From positions 62,001 through 126,000 of the forward strand of contig JAEWRE010000066.1 of the NCBI GenBank assembly GCA_023460235.1: a stretch of 64,000 bases of DNA, given 5' to 3'. Position numbers and translations under genes: made by a program. The notes below the pieces were generated by a model. That model did no database searches. It worked only from the letters and a program-made list of their open reading frames with translations, and was not told where the DNA came from. Source of the DNA: Bacillota bacterium. GTDB taxonomy: Bacteria; Bacillota; Clostridia; TANB77; CAG-465. The first letter of the stretch is position 1, and every line of letters starts with the position of its first letter. Positions 35,289 through 45,159 of the stretch are shown here, in pieces.

Positions 35289-37466
35289 TTGGCATATATG
35301 TCTCTAAAAAATCAAAAACGTATTATGATTATGCTGATAGTGTGTGCGATAGGTGTAGTAATTCTACTTTCCAGACTAGTGTATGTACAGGTTATTAAAT
35401 ATGATCATTATAGTCAAAAGGCATATGAACAACAAACAAGAGAAAGAACAGTTGAAGCAAAAAGAGGTACAATATATGATACTACCGGAAAAAAAGTACT
35501 AGCTCAAAGCGTTTCTGTAAATATAATTACTGCTGTTCCAAATAGTATACAAAAAGAAAATAAAGAAAAAATTGCCACTGATTTTGCTGAAATATTAGGA
35601 ATTAGCAAAGATGATATATTAGCAAAATTAACAAAAAATACATCCTCTGAAACTATTGCTACAAAGGTAGATGAAGAAAAATCAAAAAAAATACTTCAAT
35701 ATATAAGTGATAATAGCGTATCAGGAATAAGAGTAGATGAAGATACACAAAGAGTTTATCCGTATACTGAACTATTAGCACAAGTATTAGGTTTTGTCGG
35801 AACTGATAACCAAGGTTTATCAGGAATAGAATCATATTATGATGATGAACTATCTGGTATACCTGGTAAAATAGTTGGTAGTACAGATGGTAAAGGAAGA
35901 GAAACACCATTTACAAATGAACAATATATAGCACCAGTTGATGGAAAAGATTTAGTCCTTACTATAGATGCCACTATACAATCAATTGTAGAAAAATATT
36001 TAAGCAAGGCCGTAAAAGAAAATGATGCAGAATATGGTACAGTAGTTGTTTTAAGGCCATCAACTGGAGAAGTACTTGCAATGTCAACAATGCCTACTTA
36101 TGATCCTAACAATCCATTTACTCCTAATACAGATGAACTTAAGGGAAAATGGGATACTTTAACAAGTGAACAAAAATCTGAAGAATTGAATAAAATGTGG
36201 AGAAATAAGGCGATTTCTGATACTGCAGAGCCTGGATCTACTTTTAAAATTGTGACAACAACAGCAGCACTTGAAGAGCATGTAGTAGAATTAGATACCC
36301 CAGGAGAATTCTTTTGTGCAGGTATAATGTATGTAGGTGGTTGGCCAATAAGATGTTGGAAATATCCTAGAAGTCATGGAAGTGAATCATTAAGACAAGG
36401 TATAATGGAATCATGTAATCCTGTTTTTATACAAGTATCTCAAAGAGTTGGAATTGATAAATATTGTCAGTACTTAGAAGCTTTTAATTTATATGGCAAA
36501 ACTGGTATTGATTTACCTGGTGAGGCTACAGGAATAATGCACGATAAGGCAACAATGACTCCTGTAGACTTAGCAACTACATCCTTTGGTCAAACAATAC
36601 AAATTAGTACTTTACAAACAGCAGTAAACTATGCAGCTGTAGCGAATGGTGGTTTTTTAGTTCAACCATATGTTGTGAAAGAGGTAAAAAGTACAAATGG
36701 AAATTATTCTAAAAAGACCGAATCAAAGGCTTTGAAACAAGTAATGTCCAAGGAAACATCTGATTTAATATTAAGCGCATTAGAATCTACAGTAACAGGC
36801 GGAACAGCTAAAACAGGTGCGGTAAGTGGATATAGAATTGCAGGAAAAACTGCAACTGGTGAAAATGGCAGAGGTGAAAATAAAAAATATTTGGCAGGAT
36901 ATGCTGCAATTGCACCTGTTAGTTCTCCAGAGCTTGTTGTAGTAATGAATGTATTTAATCCAAAAGGCCCAAGTCATGGTGGAGGAGCTGTTTCTGGACC
37001 TGTAGTTGGTTCTATACTTGATGAAAGTTTAAGGTATTTAGATATAAAAACTGATTATGCAGTTGAAGAAAATCAAATAAAAGAAAAATTAGTTCCAAAT
37101 TTAGTTGGCAAAACTGTTTCTGAAGCAAAAGCACTACTAACTGAACAAGGATTTACAATAGCTTCTGATAATACATTAGCAGATACAGATATAATTAAAG
37201 ATCAAATTCCAAAATCTGGTGCATCACTAATGGAAGCTTCAAGTGTTAGGGTGTATACTACTGATGCTGAAAAGCAAACTGTCGCAGTGCCAGATGTAAG
37301 AACAAAAAAAGCTGAAACTGCTGTTAAATTGTTTAAAAACGCTGGACTTAATACGAGAATCATAGGATCAGGATATGTATTAACTCAAGATCCATCCCCT
37401 GGAGCTGTTACAGAAAAAGGTTCAATAGTAACAATAAAATGTGCTGAATCACTTGATTTACCATAA
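35289..37466 (+). CDS. spoVD: Stage V sporulation protein D / division transpeptidase with PASTA domains
   Basis: This class B penicillin-binding protein of 725 residues has an N-terminal membrane helix, a dimer domain (RGTIYDTTGKKVLAQSV) and a transpeptidase domain. The catalytic motifs are STFK (near residue 318), SCN (near 378) and KTATG (near 522). Two C-terminal PASTA domains follow (VPNLVGKTVSEAKALL and VPDVRTKKAETAVKLF). SpoVD crosslinks spore cortex; in many Clostridia the gene at this locus may also be the division PBP. TTG 35289 is chosen because AGGGG lies 8 bases upstream. No second division PBP gene is adjacent. Confidence 0.92.
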   Translation: MAYMSLKNQKRIMIMLIVCAIGVVILLSRLVYVQVIKYDHYSQKAYEQQTRERTVEAKRGTIYDTTGKKVLAQSVSVNIITAVPNSIQKENKEKIATDFAEILGISKDDILAKLTKNTSSETIATKVDEEKSKKILQYISDNSVSGIRVDEDTQRVYPYTELLAQVLGFVGTDNQGLSGIESYYDDELSGIPGKIVGSTDGKGRETPFTNEQYIAPVDGKDLVLTIDATIQSIVEKYLSKAVKENDAEYGTVVVLRPSTGEVLAMSTMPTYDPNNPFTPNTDELKGKWDTLTSEQKSEELNKMWRNKAISDTAEPGSTFKIVTTTAALEEHVVELDTPGEFFCAGIMYVGGWPIRCWKYPRSHGSESLRQGIMESCNPVFIQVSQRVGIDKYCQYLEAFNLYGKTGIDLPGEATGIMHDKATMTPVDLATTSFGQTIQISTLQTAVNYAAVANGGFLVQPYVVKEVKSTNGNYSKKTESKALKQVMSKETSDLILSALESTVTGGTAKTGAVSGYRIAGKTATGENGRGENKKYLAGYAAIAPVSSPELVVVMNVFNPKGPSHGGGAVSGPVVGSILDESLRYLDIKTDYAVEENQIKEKLVPNLVGKTVSEAKALLTEQGFTIASDNTLADTDIIKDQIPKSGASLMEASSVRVYTTDAEKQTVAVPDVRTKKAETAVKLFKNAGLNTRIIGSGYVLTQDPSPGAVTEKGSIVTIKCAESLDLP

Positions 37467-37474
37467 TAAATAAT

Positions 37475-37514
37475 AAATAAAGTCTAAAGGTAGTATGCTT
37501 TTAGGCTTTATTTA
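37475..37514 (+). terminator. Terminator after spoVD
   Basis: AAATAAAGTCTAAAG pairs with CTTTTAGGCTTTATTT, ending in T-rich sequence. It splits the division cluster into two transcription units. Confidence 0.8.
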
Positions 37515-37632
37515 TAACTTAGTTTATAACTATTCTATTTTGAAAAAAAATTAATATAATTTAATATGAGAAATTAAAAAATAACTTGAAATATAAAAAT
37601 ATTAATAAAATCAATAATGCATAAATTACTAG

Positions 37633-37662
37633 TTTACAAAAGAGAATTATTTGTGATATAAT
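37633..37662 (+). promoter_or_regulatory. Promoter of the murE-sbp unit
   Basis: TTTACA (37633-37638) and TATAAT (37657-37662) have 18-base spacing, about 33 bases before murE. Confidence 0.65.
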
Positions 37663-37694
37663 ATAAATGTCTATAAAAAGAGGGAGGCAATATT

Positions 37695-39173
37695 ATGCTT
37701 TTACAGTATTTAATTGAAGATTTAGGTGAGAGAGTTTTAAAGATAAAGGGGACTACTAATATTGAAATAAATAAAATTGAATATGATTCTAATAAGATCG
37801 AAAAAAACGATGTATTTGTTGCAATAAAAGGATATTCTCAAGATGGCAACTTATATATAAAAGAATCTATTGAAAAGGGTTCAATTTGTGTAATAGTAGA
37901 GGACGAAGAAAGCATAACTGAACATTTAACTGATGGTGTAACTTTTATTCAAGTAAATGATATAAGAGAGACACTTGCAATAATTGCTGCTGCATATTAT
38001 GACTATCCCGCAAAAAAGCTTAATATGATCGGTGTAACTGGTACTAAAGGGAAAACTACAACTGTGTATATGATAAGAGATATTTTGCTTGCATCAGGAA
38101 AAAAAGCAGGTATGATTGGAACAATATATAACACTTATGGTAATGTTAAAATAGAAGCTACTAGAACATCTCCTGAATCACTTGATTTACAAAGATTGTT
38201 AAAAGATATGGTTGACTCTGATATACAATATGTTGTTATGGAGGTTAGTTCACATGCTCTAGAATTAAAAAGAGTATATGGTATAAGATTCTGTGTAAGT
38301 GTGTTTACTAATTTAGCAGAAGAACATCTTGATTTCCATAAGACAATGGATAATTATTTAATGGCTAAGGCTAAACTTTTTGAACTTTCAGATTATGCAT
38401 TAATTAATGGTGATGATATATATGCACCAAGACTACTTAAAACAATTAAATGCAAATCAGCTACTTATGGATTAGATAATGAAGTAAATTTAACAGCTGC
38501 AGATATAAGAGTAAATGCTGAATATGTAGAATATAAAATGTTTATAAATAGAATGTTAGAAACAATAAGAGTAAATATTCCAGGAAGATTTACAGTATAC
38601 AATTCACTTGCTGCAATTGGCGTATGTAGTTTTCTTAATTGTCAAATGGACGCTATATTACTTGCACTTGCAAATGTTAAAGTGCCAGGTAGAAGTGAAG
38701 TTGTAAATATAAATAAAACATTTACTGTAATGATAGATTATGCACATAATCCATCTAGTTTAGAAGCAATACTTAGTTCAGTAAAAAAACATGCAAAAGG
38801 CAGAATTATATGCGTATTTGGATGTGGTGGAAATAGAGATACTTTAAAAAGACCTATGATGGGTGAAATATCAGGTCGTCTTGCAGATTTTACTGTAATT
38901 ACTACGGATAATCCAAGAGATGAAGAACCAAGTAAGATAATGAAAGATATTGAAGAAGGTATTAAGACTACAAGAGGTCTATATAAAATTATAGAAAATA
39001 GAAAAGAAGCAATTAAATTTGCAATGAGAATTGCTTGGAAAAATGATATAATAGTAATTGCAGGTAAAGGGCATGAAACTTATCAAATATTAAGAAATAA
39101 TAAAAAAATTAGATTTGATGAAAGAGAAATTGTAACTAAACTTGCAGAGGAGATACCTGATAAGAATATATAA
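37695..39173 (+). CDS. murE: UDP-N-acetylmuramyl-tripeptide synthetase
   Basis: MurE adds the third residue of the peptidoglycan stem peptide. The ATP site is GVTGTKGKTTT near residue 112. The substrate-binding motif TTDNPRDEEP, near residue 405, marks meso-diaminopimelate specificity rather than lysine. IIVAGKGHETYQ lies near the C-terminus. Length 492 residues. GGGAGG precedes ATG 37695. It heads the second half of the cell-wall cluster. Confidence 0.96.
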   Translation: MLLQYLIEDLGERVLKIKGTTNIEINKIEYDSNKIEKNDVFVAIKGYSQDGNLYIKESIEKGSICVIVEDEESITEHLTDGVTFIQVNDIRETLAIIAAAYYDYPAKKLNMIGVTGTKGKTTTVYMIRDILLASGKKAGMIGTIYNTYGNVKIEATRTSPESLDLQRLLKDMVDSDIQYVVMEVSSHALELKRVYGIRFCVSVFTNLAEEHLDFHKTMDNYLMAKAKLFELSDYALINGDDIYAPRLLKTIKCKSATYGLDNEVNLTAADIRVNAEYVEYKMFINRMLETIRVNIPGRFTVYNSLAAIGVCSFLNCQMDAILLALANVKVPGRSEVVNINKTFTVMIDYAHNPSSLEAILSSVKKHAKGRIICVFGCGGNRDTLKRPMMGEISGRLADFTVITTDNPRDEEPSKIMKDIEEGIKTTRGLYKIIENRKEAIKFAMRIAWKNDIIVIAGKGHETYQILRNNKKIRFDEREIVTKLAEEIPDKNI

Positions 39174-39188
39174 TATAAGGAGAAAGAT

Positions 39189-40142
39189 ATGAATACACAA
39201 ACGTTAAATTTCCTTGTAGCATTTGTAGCTACAACTATTCTTGGAATAATTGTTGTTCCAATACTTAGAAAATTAAAAATTGGTCAAGTGGTAAGAGACG
39301 ATGGTCCAAAGTCACATTTATCAAAAAATGGAACTCCTGTTATGGGAGGAATTATAATGATACTTGTACTTACTGCAATACTTGGATTTAATGCATTAAA
39401 ATATCATTTATTAGTTTTACCAATAGTCGCAATACTTGGATTTGGAATAGTAGGATTTATTGATGATTATAAAAAATTAGTCCTAAAAAATCCAAAAGGA
39501 TTATCACCGAAACTAAAAATGATAGGATTATTTTTAGTAACTGCAATATTTATATTATTATATATTAATGTATTTCATTTAGGAACAGATATTATATTAC
39601 CAGTTCTGGCACAACCAATTACATTATCAGTTGGAATATTTGTAATTTTTACATCATTTGTATTACTTTCAACTAGCAATGCTGTTAATTTAACAGATGG
39701 TCTTGATGGGCTTGCAGCTGGTGTAGTATCAATAATAATGACATTTTTTACAATAGTTGCTGTGCAAAATGGTGATACAGAAATGATTATACTTGGAAGT
39801 TCTACTGCAGCTACTTGTATTGCATTTTTAATATTTAATGCTCATCCAGCTAAAGTATTTATGGGCGATACAGGTTCTCTTGCACTTGGTGGGGCTATAG
39901 CAAGTATAGGTATAATTACTAAAATGCCATTATATATACTAATAGTTGCTTTTGTATGTGTTTTTGATACTATTTCTGTAATTTTACAAGTATCATATTT
40001 TAAAATTACTAAAGGAAAAAGAATATTTAAAATGGCTCCATTCCATCATCACCTTGAATTATGTGGTATGAAAGAGACAAAAGTTGTTTTATTATTTTGG
40101 ATAGTAACAGTAGTACTTTGCATGATTGCATATTTCATATAA
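39189..40142 (+). CDS. mraY: Phospho-N-acetylmuramoyl-pentapeptide-transferase
   Basis: MraY makes lipid I in the membrane. It has ten hydrophobic helices, the Mg2+-binding motif GFIDDYKK near residue 91, NLTDGLDGLAAG near 177, MGDTGSLALGG near 226, and FHHHLE near 285. Length 317 residues. AAGGAG precedes ATG 39189. In most Firmicutes murD follows, but here the SEDS protein gene comes next. Confidence 0.97.
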   Translation: MNTQTLNFLVAFVATTILGIIVVPILRKLKIGQVVRDDGPKSHLSKNGTPVMGGIIMILVLTAILGFNALKYHLLVLPIVAILGFGIVGFIDDYKKLVLKNPKGLSPKLKMIGLFLVTAIFILLYINVFHLGTDIILPVLAQPITLSVGIFVIFTSFVLLSTSNAVNLTDGLDGLAAGVVSIIMTFFTIVAVQNGDTEMIILGSSTAATCIAFLIFNAHPAKVFMGDTGSLALGGAIASIGIITKMPLYILIVAFVCVFDTISVILQVSYFKITKGKRIFKMAPFHHHLELCGMKETKVVLLFWIVTVVLCMIAYFI

Positions 40143-40155
40143 TGTGGGAGATATA

Positions 40156-41289
40156 ATGAAAAAGATTAGTATTATTTCAAATAAAATAAATGTAGAAAAA
40201 GATAGTATGGACTTTAGCATGTTAATTACCATTATCCTATTACTTTGTATAGGACTTGTAATGGTATCTTCAGCTAGTTCATACTATGCTTTAAGTAATT
40301 ATTCTAATAGTAATTATTTTTTGTCAAGACAGTTGATGTTTGCTGTAATTGGAGTTGTAGCAATGTTTGTTATATCTAAGATAGATTACAACATATACAA
40401 AAAGTGGAGTTATATTGGATACTGGATTTCAATAGTACTCATGTTAATGGTACTTGTACCAGGAGTAGGTCAAACTAGAAATGGAGCTACAAGATGGTTA
40501 GGTTTTGGGGCATTTACATTTCAACCATCAGAAATAATGAAACTTACAATAGTACTTGGAATATCAACATATCTAACAATAAACTATAAAAAGCTGAAAA
40601 ATCTAAATGGTTATATAGTCCCAGTTGGAATGCTTTTGCTTGTAGTTGCTATAATGTTTTTACAAAAACATTTAAGTGGTACTTTAATAATAATGATTGC
40701 AGCGGTATCTGTAATATTTGCAAGTGGAATAAAAATTAAGGCTAAATACATAATTATAGGGGGTATAGCGCTTAGTTTAGCAGTTGCTGGCTTTATAATG
40801 GCTGAGGATTTCAGACTTCAAAGAATAATGTCTTTTATGAATCCTGAAGAAGATATAAAAGGGGGTAACTGGCAAGCAGCACAAAGTCTATATGCAATAG
40901 GTTCTGGTGGAATATTTGGTAGAGGATTAGGTCAAAGTAGACAAAAATATCTATGGCTACCAGAAGCACAAAATGACTTTATATTTGCTGTTCTTGGTGA
41001 AGAACTTGGATTATTTGGAACTGTATCTGTTGCTACAATATTTGCATTTTTCATATATCGTGGATATAGAATTGCAATAACTGCAAGAGATATGTATGGT
41101 TCATTAATTGCTACAGGTATAACTAGTGTATTTGCACTTCAAATAATTGTAAATATTGCAGTTGTTACTTGTACTATGCCGGTAACCGGTATGCCTCTGC
41201 CGTTCTTTAGTTATGGTGGTACAGCACTTGCAATAAATTTATGTGCAATGGGCGTATTACTTAATATTTCAAGAACATCTAAAAAATAA
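40156..41289 (+). CDS. ftsW: SEDS-family glycosyltransferase, FtsW/SpoVE
   Basis: This 377-residue polytopic protein polymerises glycan strands with its partner transpeptidase, probably the SpoVD-type PBP encoded upstream. Typical motifs are RNGATRWLGFGAFTFQPSE, the long loop with GRGLGQSRQKYLWLPEAQNDFIF, and the late LPFFSYGGTA. ATG 40156 has GGGAG upstream; a longer in-frame version would overlap mraY. Whether it serves division or cortex synthesis cannot be told here. Confidence 0.93.
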   Translation: MKKISIISNKINVEKDSMDFSMLITIILLLCIGLVMVSSASSYYALSNYSNSNYFLSRQLMFAVIGVVAMFVISKIDYNIYKKWSYIGYWISIVLMLMVLVPGVGQTRNGATRWLGFGAFTFQPSEIMKLTIVLGISTYLTINYKKLKNLNGYIVPVGMLLLVVAIMFLQKHLSGTLIIMIAAVSVIFASGIKIKAKYIIIGGIALSLAVAGFIMAEDFRLQRIMSFMNPEEDIKGGNWQAAQSLYAIGSGGIFGRGLGQSRQKYLWLPEAQNDFIFAVLGEELGLFGTVSVATIFAFFIYRGYRIAITARDMYGSLIATGITSVFALQIIVNIAVVTCTMPVTGMPLPFFSYGGTALAINLCAMGVLLNISRTSKK

Positions 41290-41317
41290 GATATAATAAT
41301 TAATAGGAGAAAAATAT

Positions 41318-42442
41318 ATGAGAGCAATACTTGCATGTGCTGGAACTGGTGGTCACATTAATCCAGCAATCGCTATAGCAAATATAATAATGAAAAATGA
41401 ACCAGACTCTGTGATACTATTTATTGGAACAAAGACAGGACTTGAAAATGAAATAGTAACTAAATCTGGTTATAATATAAAACATATAAGAAGTGGTAAA
41501 ATAATAAGAAGTTTAACACTAAAAAATATTAAAGGTGTTATAGATGCCTATATGGGGATTTCTGATGCAAAAAAAATATTAAAAGAATTTAGAGCAGATA
41601 TAGTTATCGGGACTGGTGGCTATATTTGTGTTCCTGTAATGCTGGCAGCAAAAAAACTAAAAATTCCATATGTTTTACATGAAAGTAATGCATTTCCAGG
41701 AATTTCAGTAAAATTACTAGCTAAGAATGCAAGTAAAGTACTTATTGGATTTAAGGAAGCTGCTTCAAGAATAAAACTAAAAACAAATGTCACATATACA
41801 GGAACACCAGCAAAATTTTCTAAAGAAGACATGTTTAAATTAGATAGGTTAAAATGTAAATCAAAACTTGGCCTAGGATTTGTAGAAAAGAAGATACTAC
41901 TTGTTACTTGTGGAAGTCAAGGGGCAGTAAAAATAAATAACATTGTTATGGAAATGATTGAAAAAAAATTAAGTGAAGAATTTTTTGTTGTACTTGTGAC
42001 TGGTAAAAGAAGCTATAATGATATATTATTGAAAAAACAAGAAATTGAAAATAGATTAAAAGTAAATCTTGATAATTATCTAAAAATTGAAGAATTTGTA
42101 TACAATATGGAAGAAATGTATAAAGCAGCAGATGTATGTCTTACTCGTTCTGGTGCAATGACAATTACTGAACTATCTATTGCATCAAAACCATCAATAC
42201 TTATACCACTTCCATCTGCTGCTGAAAATCATCAATTATATAATGCTAAAGTACTTGAAAATGTTAATGCAGCTAAAATTATAGAAGAAAAAGATTTAAA
42301 TGTAGATCATTTATATGATACTATCTTGAGTATTTTAAATAACAATAATCAAGAAATTATGAGTAGAAATGCTCAAAAAGTAATAGAAGAAAATGTAGAT
42401 GAAAATATATATAAATGTATAAGTGATGTTTTAAAAAAGTAG
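41318..42442 (+). CDS. murG: Lipid II synthase: UDP-GlcNAc transferase MurG
   Basis: MurG converts lipid I to lipid II at the inner membrane face. The N-terminal GTGGHINPAIAIA is diagnostic; also present are GTGGYICVPVMLAA, the hydrophobic patch around 80-105, VTCGSQGA, and the donor-binding TRSGAMTITELS near residue 277. Length 374 residues. GGAGAA precedes ATG 41318. The next gene begins within about 10 bases. Confidence 0.96.
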   Translation: MRAILACAGTGGHINPAIAIANIIMKNEPDSVILFIGTKTGLENEIVTKSGYNIKHIRSGKIIRSLTLKNIKGVIDAYMGISDAKKILKEFRADIVIGTGGYICVPVMLAAKKLKIPYVLHESNAFPGISVKLLAKNASKVLIGFKEAASRIKLKTNVTYTGTPAKFSKEDMFKLDRLKCKSKLGLGFVEKKILLVTCGSQGAVKINNIVMEMIEKKLSEEFFVVLVTGKRSYNDILLKKQEIENRLKVNLDNYLKIEEFVYNMEEMYKAADVCLTRSGAMTITELSIASKPSILIPLPSAAENHQLYNAKVLENVNAAKIIEEKDLNVDHLYDTILSILNNNNQEIMSRNAQKVIEENVDENIYKCISDVLKK

Positions 42443-42451
42443 GTGAAACGC

Positions 42452-43405
42452 TTGGAATATAAAAAAGTAAGAAGTTCAAATAATACTGCTCAAGGTAAGA
42501 AAAGGACAAGTAGTCCTACTGAGAAGAAAAAGAGTACTAGTAATGTTCAAACAAAGAAAAATAAACAAGTAAGAAAATCTCAATCTAGTACTGCACCAAA
42601 AGTAAAAGTAAAAACAAAAGCAAAAGAAGTGAAAAAGGTAAAAAAAGAAAATGTAAAAACTGTTAAAGATATGAAGAGAACAAAGAAAGTAAAGCAAGTA
42701 GTTATAACATTATTCATATTAGCAGTTATATTCACTTCTGCTTATTTGGTATTTAATTTGGAAGTATTTAATGTTAAAGAAATTGAATTTAGTGGCACAG
42801 AAAAATATACATCTGATCAAATATGCAACTCATTAAATCTGAAAAAAAATAGTAATATTTTCTATCAGTATATTACTTATAATAAAGATAATTTAAGTGA
42901 TTTTCCATATATTGAAAATGCAAATGTAAATATGAAATTTCCTGATAAATTAACTGTAAAAGTAACTGAGAGAAAATCAGTATATTTTGCTTACGATAAA
43001 GAACAAAATAGATTTTTTAGACTAAGTAGTAATGGATATATATTGGAAGAATCTGATATTAATTCTAAAACCCAGGATGAGCTTTTGGTATTTGGTATTC
43101 CATTTGATACTGAAGTGAAATTTGGAACTAAGATAAATGACATAAGTATTTCTAATCTTAATATGTATTCAAATATTAAAAATGTATATGATAAATCAGG
43201 TATAAATAAATCTATAACAAAGGTTAATTTTGAAAATTCCTTGACAACTATTACTTTAGATGATAAACTTAATGTCGTACTACCAAATACAACTAATTTG
43301 GAGTATAATATTACTTTATTGAAAACAATACTGGAAAATATGTCAGGTGACCCTGTTGGAGGTATAGATATGACAAAAAATAAACCTACATTTTCTAGTT
43401 TCTAA
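42452..43405 (+). CDS. ftsQ: Cell division protein FtsQ/DivIB
   Basis: A long lysine-rich cytoplasmic tail (about 1-80) precedes one membrane helix (about 84-103). The POTRA domain follows (FNVKEIEFSGTEKYTSDQI) and then the FtsQ/DivIB beta domain (DKLTVKVTERKSVYFAY). The protein stabilises the FtsL-DivIC part of the divisome. TTG 42452 is chosen because AGGTGA lies 5 bases upstream; GTG 42443 would overlap that site. The tail is unusually long, with repeats of KKVK/KVKT type. Confidence 0.88.
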   Translation: MEYKKVRSSNNTAQGKKRTSSPTEKKKSTSNVQTKKNKQVRKSQSSTAPKVKVKTKAKEVKKVKKENVKTVKDMKRTKKVKQVVITLFILAVIFTSAYLVFNLEVFNVKEIEFSGTEKYTSDQICNSLNLKKNSNIFYQYITYNKDNLSDFPYIENANVNMKFPDKLTVKVTERKSVYFAYDKEQNRFFRLSSNGYILEESDINSKTQDELLVFGIPFDTEVKFGTKINDISISNLNMYSNIKNVYDKSGINKSITKVNFENSLTTITLDDKLNVVLPNTTNLEYNITLLKTILENMSGDPVGGIDMTKNKPTFSSF

Positions 43406-43419
43406 GTGAGGTGAGGTCT

Positions 43420-44205
43420 TTGGAAAGTAAGGAAGAAAAAATAAAAAAAATTAATATACAAGAGATAAAGTCTAAATCTTTAGCTTTTATAAAGAAAAAT
43501 TCTGTATTACAATATACAACAATTGGTATAGCTCTGTTTTTTCTTAGTATGATGTTAGCAGCGCAAATGAAGAGCATAAGTAATACTACTGAAGTTTTAG
43601 AAGGTAAAAGAGAAGCACAACTTGCTGATGATCTTGTTACATTACAAAGAAAATATACTGATTTAAAATCAAAATATGATGAAAGTCAAAAAGTTGTTGA
43701 AGAATACCAAACAAATTCATCTTCAAACGATACATTAATATCATCAATGAAACAACAAAACGATACTCTTTCAGTTTTATCTGGAACAACAGATTTAGTT
43801 GGAGAAGGCATTGTTATTATACTCTCAGATGGTACAAAATCAACTGATACTGATTTAAGATCTGATACTCTTGTACATGATAGTGATGTACTTACCGTTG
43901 TAAATGAATTAAAAGCAGCAGGTGCAGAAGCCATAAGTGTAAATGGACAAAGAATAATAGCGACATCGGCTATACGTTGTGTTGGACCAGTTATACAGGT
44001 TAACTATCAAAAAGTTGCAGCTCCATTTGAAATTAAGGCAATAGGAAATGCTCAATATTTAGAGAGTGCAATGAGTATAAAAAATGGTGTGGCTGATTTA
44101 CTTAAAGAATATGGCGTTGGAGTTTCAATTGCAAGAAAGACTAATATTAATGTACCAAAATATGAAGGTGTATTAACCTTTAAAAATGCAACTTCGGTTA
44201 AATAG
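43420..44205 (+). CDS. DUF881-family membrane protein
   Basis: One membrane helix (about 28-48) is followed by a coiled coil (about 60-110) and the DUF881 domain. The domain shows VGEGIVIILSDGTKS, VNELKAAGAEAISVNGQRI and CVGPVIQVNY. DUF881 proteins lie next to sbp and division genes across Gram-positive bacteria; their role is not established. TTG 43420 fits AGGTGA upstream; GTG 43411 is an alternative start. It is followed by sbp after 13 bases. Confidence 0.87.
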   Translation: MESKEEKIKKINIQEIKSKSLAFIKKNSVLQYTTIGIALFFLSMMLAAQMKSISNTTEVLEGKREAQLADDLVTLQRKYTDLKSKYDESQKVVEEYQTNSSSNDTLISSMKQQNDTLSVLSGTTDLVGEGIVIILSDGTKSTDTDLRSDTLVHDSDVLTVVNELKAAGAEAISVNGQRIIATSAIRCVGPVIQVNYQKVAAPFEIKAIGNAQYLESAMSIKNGVADLLKEYGVGVSIARKTNINVPKYEGVLTFKNATSVK

Positions 44206-44218
44206 AAAGGAGTAAGAT

Positions 44219-44650
44219 ATGGTTGGAGTTATAATTATTTTAACTTTTATAATAACAGGTATTTTGACTGGTTTAAATGTGGCAATACCATATTCATACT
44301 CTCAGTATATAGCTGTTGCAATTCTTGCTTGTCTTGATTCTGTTTTTGGAGCATTTTCTGCAAATATTGAAAAAAAATTTAGAATGAATATATTTTTATC
44401 TGGTTTTTTTGGAAATGCAATAATAGCTATATTTTTAGTATTTATAGGAATAAAGCTTAATGTAGATATATATCTTGCAGTAGTAATAGTTCTTAGTGGA
44501 AGACTTTTAAATAACTTTACTATTATAAGAAGAGAATATTTAATTAAGATGGATGAAAAGAAACAAGAGTTGATAAAGAATAAAGATAAACAAGTGAAAA
44601 AGGAAAAAATAAAAAAAGATAATAATTTTAAGGAAGAAGTTAAAGAATAG
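44219..44650 (+). CDS. sbp: Small basic protein Sbp (DUF1290)
   Basis: Four membrane helices occupy about 1-105. PYSYSQYIAVAILACLDSVFGA is typical of the family, as is the basic tail (KKQELIKNKDKQVKKEKIKKD). Sbp is a conserved membrane protein of unknown role encoded between divIB and ftsA/ftsZ in Bacillus and Clostridia. Here ftsA and ftsZ do not follow; a terminator ends the unit. AAAGGAG precedes ATG 44219. Confidence 0.9.
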   Translation: MVGVIIILTFIITGILTGLNVAIPYSYSQYIAVAILACLDSVFGAFSANIEKKFRMNIFLSGFFGNAIIAIFLVFIGIKLNVDIYLAVVIVLSGRLLNNFTIIRREYLIKMDEKKQELIKNKDKQVKKEKIKKDNNFKEEVKE

Positions 44651-44680
44651 ATTTAAGATTAAATATTAATAAATTATTTA

Positions 44681-44720
44681 CTGATACAATAGAAAAAACT
44701 ATTGTATCAGTTTTTCTTTT
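44681..44720 (+). terminator. Terminator at the end of the cell-wall cluster
   Basis: CTGATACAATAG pairs perfectly with CTATTGTATCAG, followed by TTTTTCTTTT. Confidence 0.92.
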
Positions 44721-44781
44721 ATTCATAAAACTAAATGAGTTAAATATATATGTATTATACAGAGAAAGAAGGTTTTTTAAT

Positions 44782-45141
44782 ATGGTAAAATTAAAGAGAT
44801 ATTCATTTAGTCTTATGACTTCATTTATAGTAGCTGCGATACTTTTAAGTTTATCAGCTGTAATTTTTACATATACTAATATTAATGATAGATACCTAGA
44901 TTCAGTTGTTTTTGGCATTGTTACTATATCAGTACTAATTGGATCATTAATATTATGTAGAAAATTTAAAGAAAAAGGATTACTATATGGCGCTGTGTTT
45001 GGATTAGTATATTGTTTAATAATATATTTATTCAATGTAATAGCACTTGATGGATTCTTTGTATCAAATGCTCTTGGAATATATTTTTCAATATGTATAC
45101 TATCAGGAATAATAGGTGGAATTGTAGGAGTTAATGTATAG
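44782..45141 (+). CDS. Four-helix membrane protein, TIGR04086-like
   Basis: This 119-residue protein has four hydrophobic helices and a GLLYGAVFGLVYCL segment typical of the TIGR04086 membrane family of Firmicutes. No function is known. GAAAGAAGG lies upstream of ATG 44782. spoIVB starts 19 bases later, so the two are probably co-transcribed. Confidence 0.72.
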   Translation: MVKLKRYSFSLMTSFIVAAILLSLSAVIFTYTNINDRYLDSVVFGIVTISVLIGSLILCRKFKEKGLLYGAVFGLVYCLIIYLFNVIALDGFFVSNALGIYFSICILSGIIGGIVGVNV

Positions 45142-45159
45142 TGTACATGGAGTGAATAA

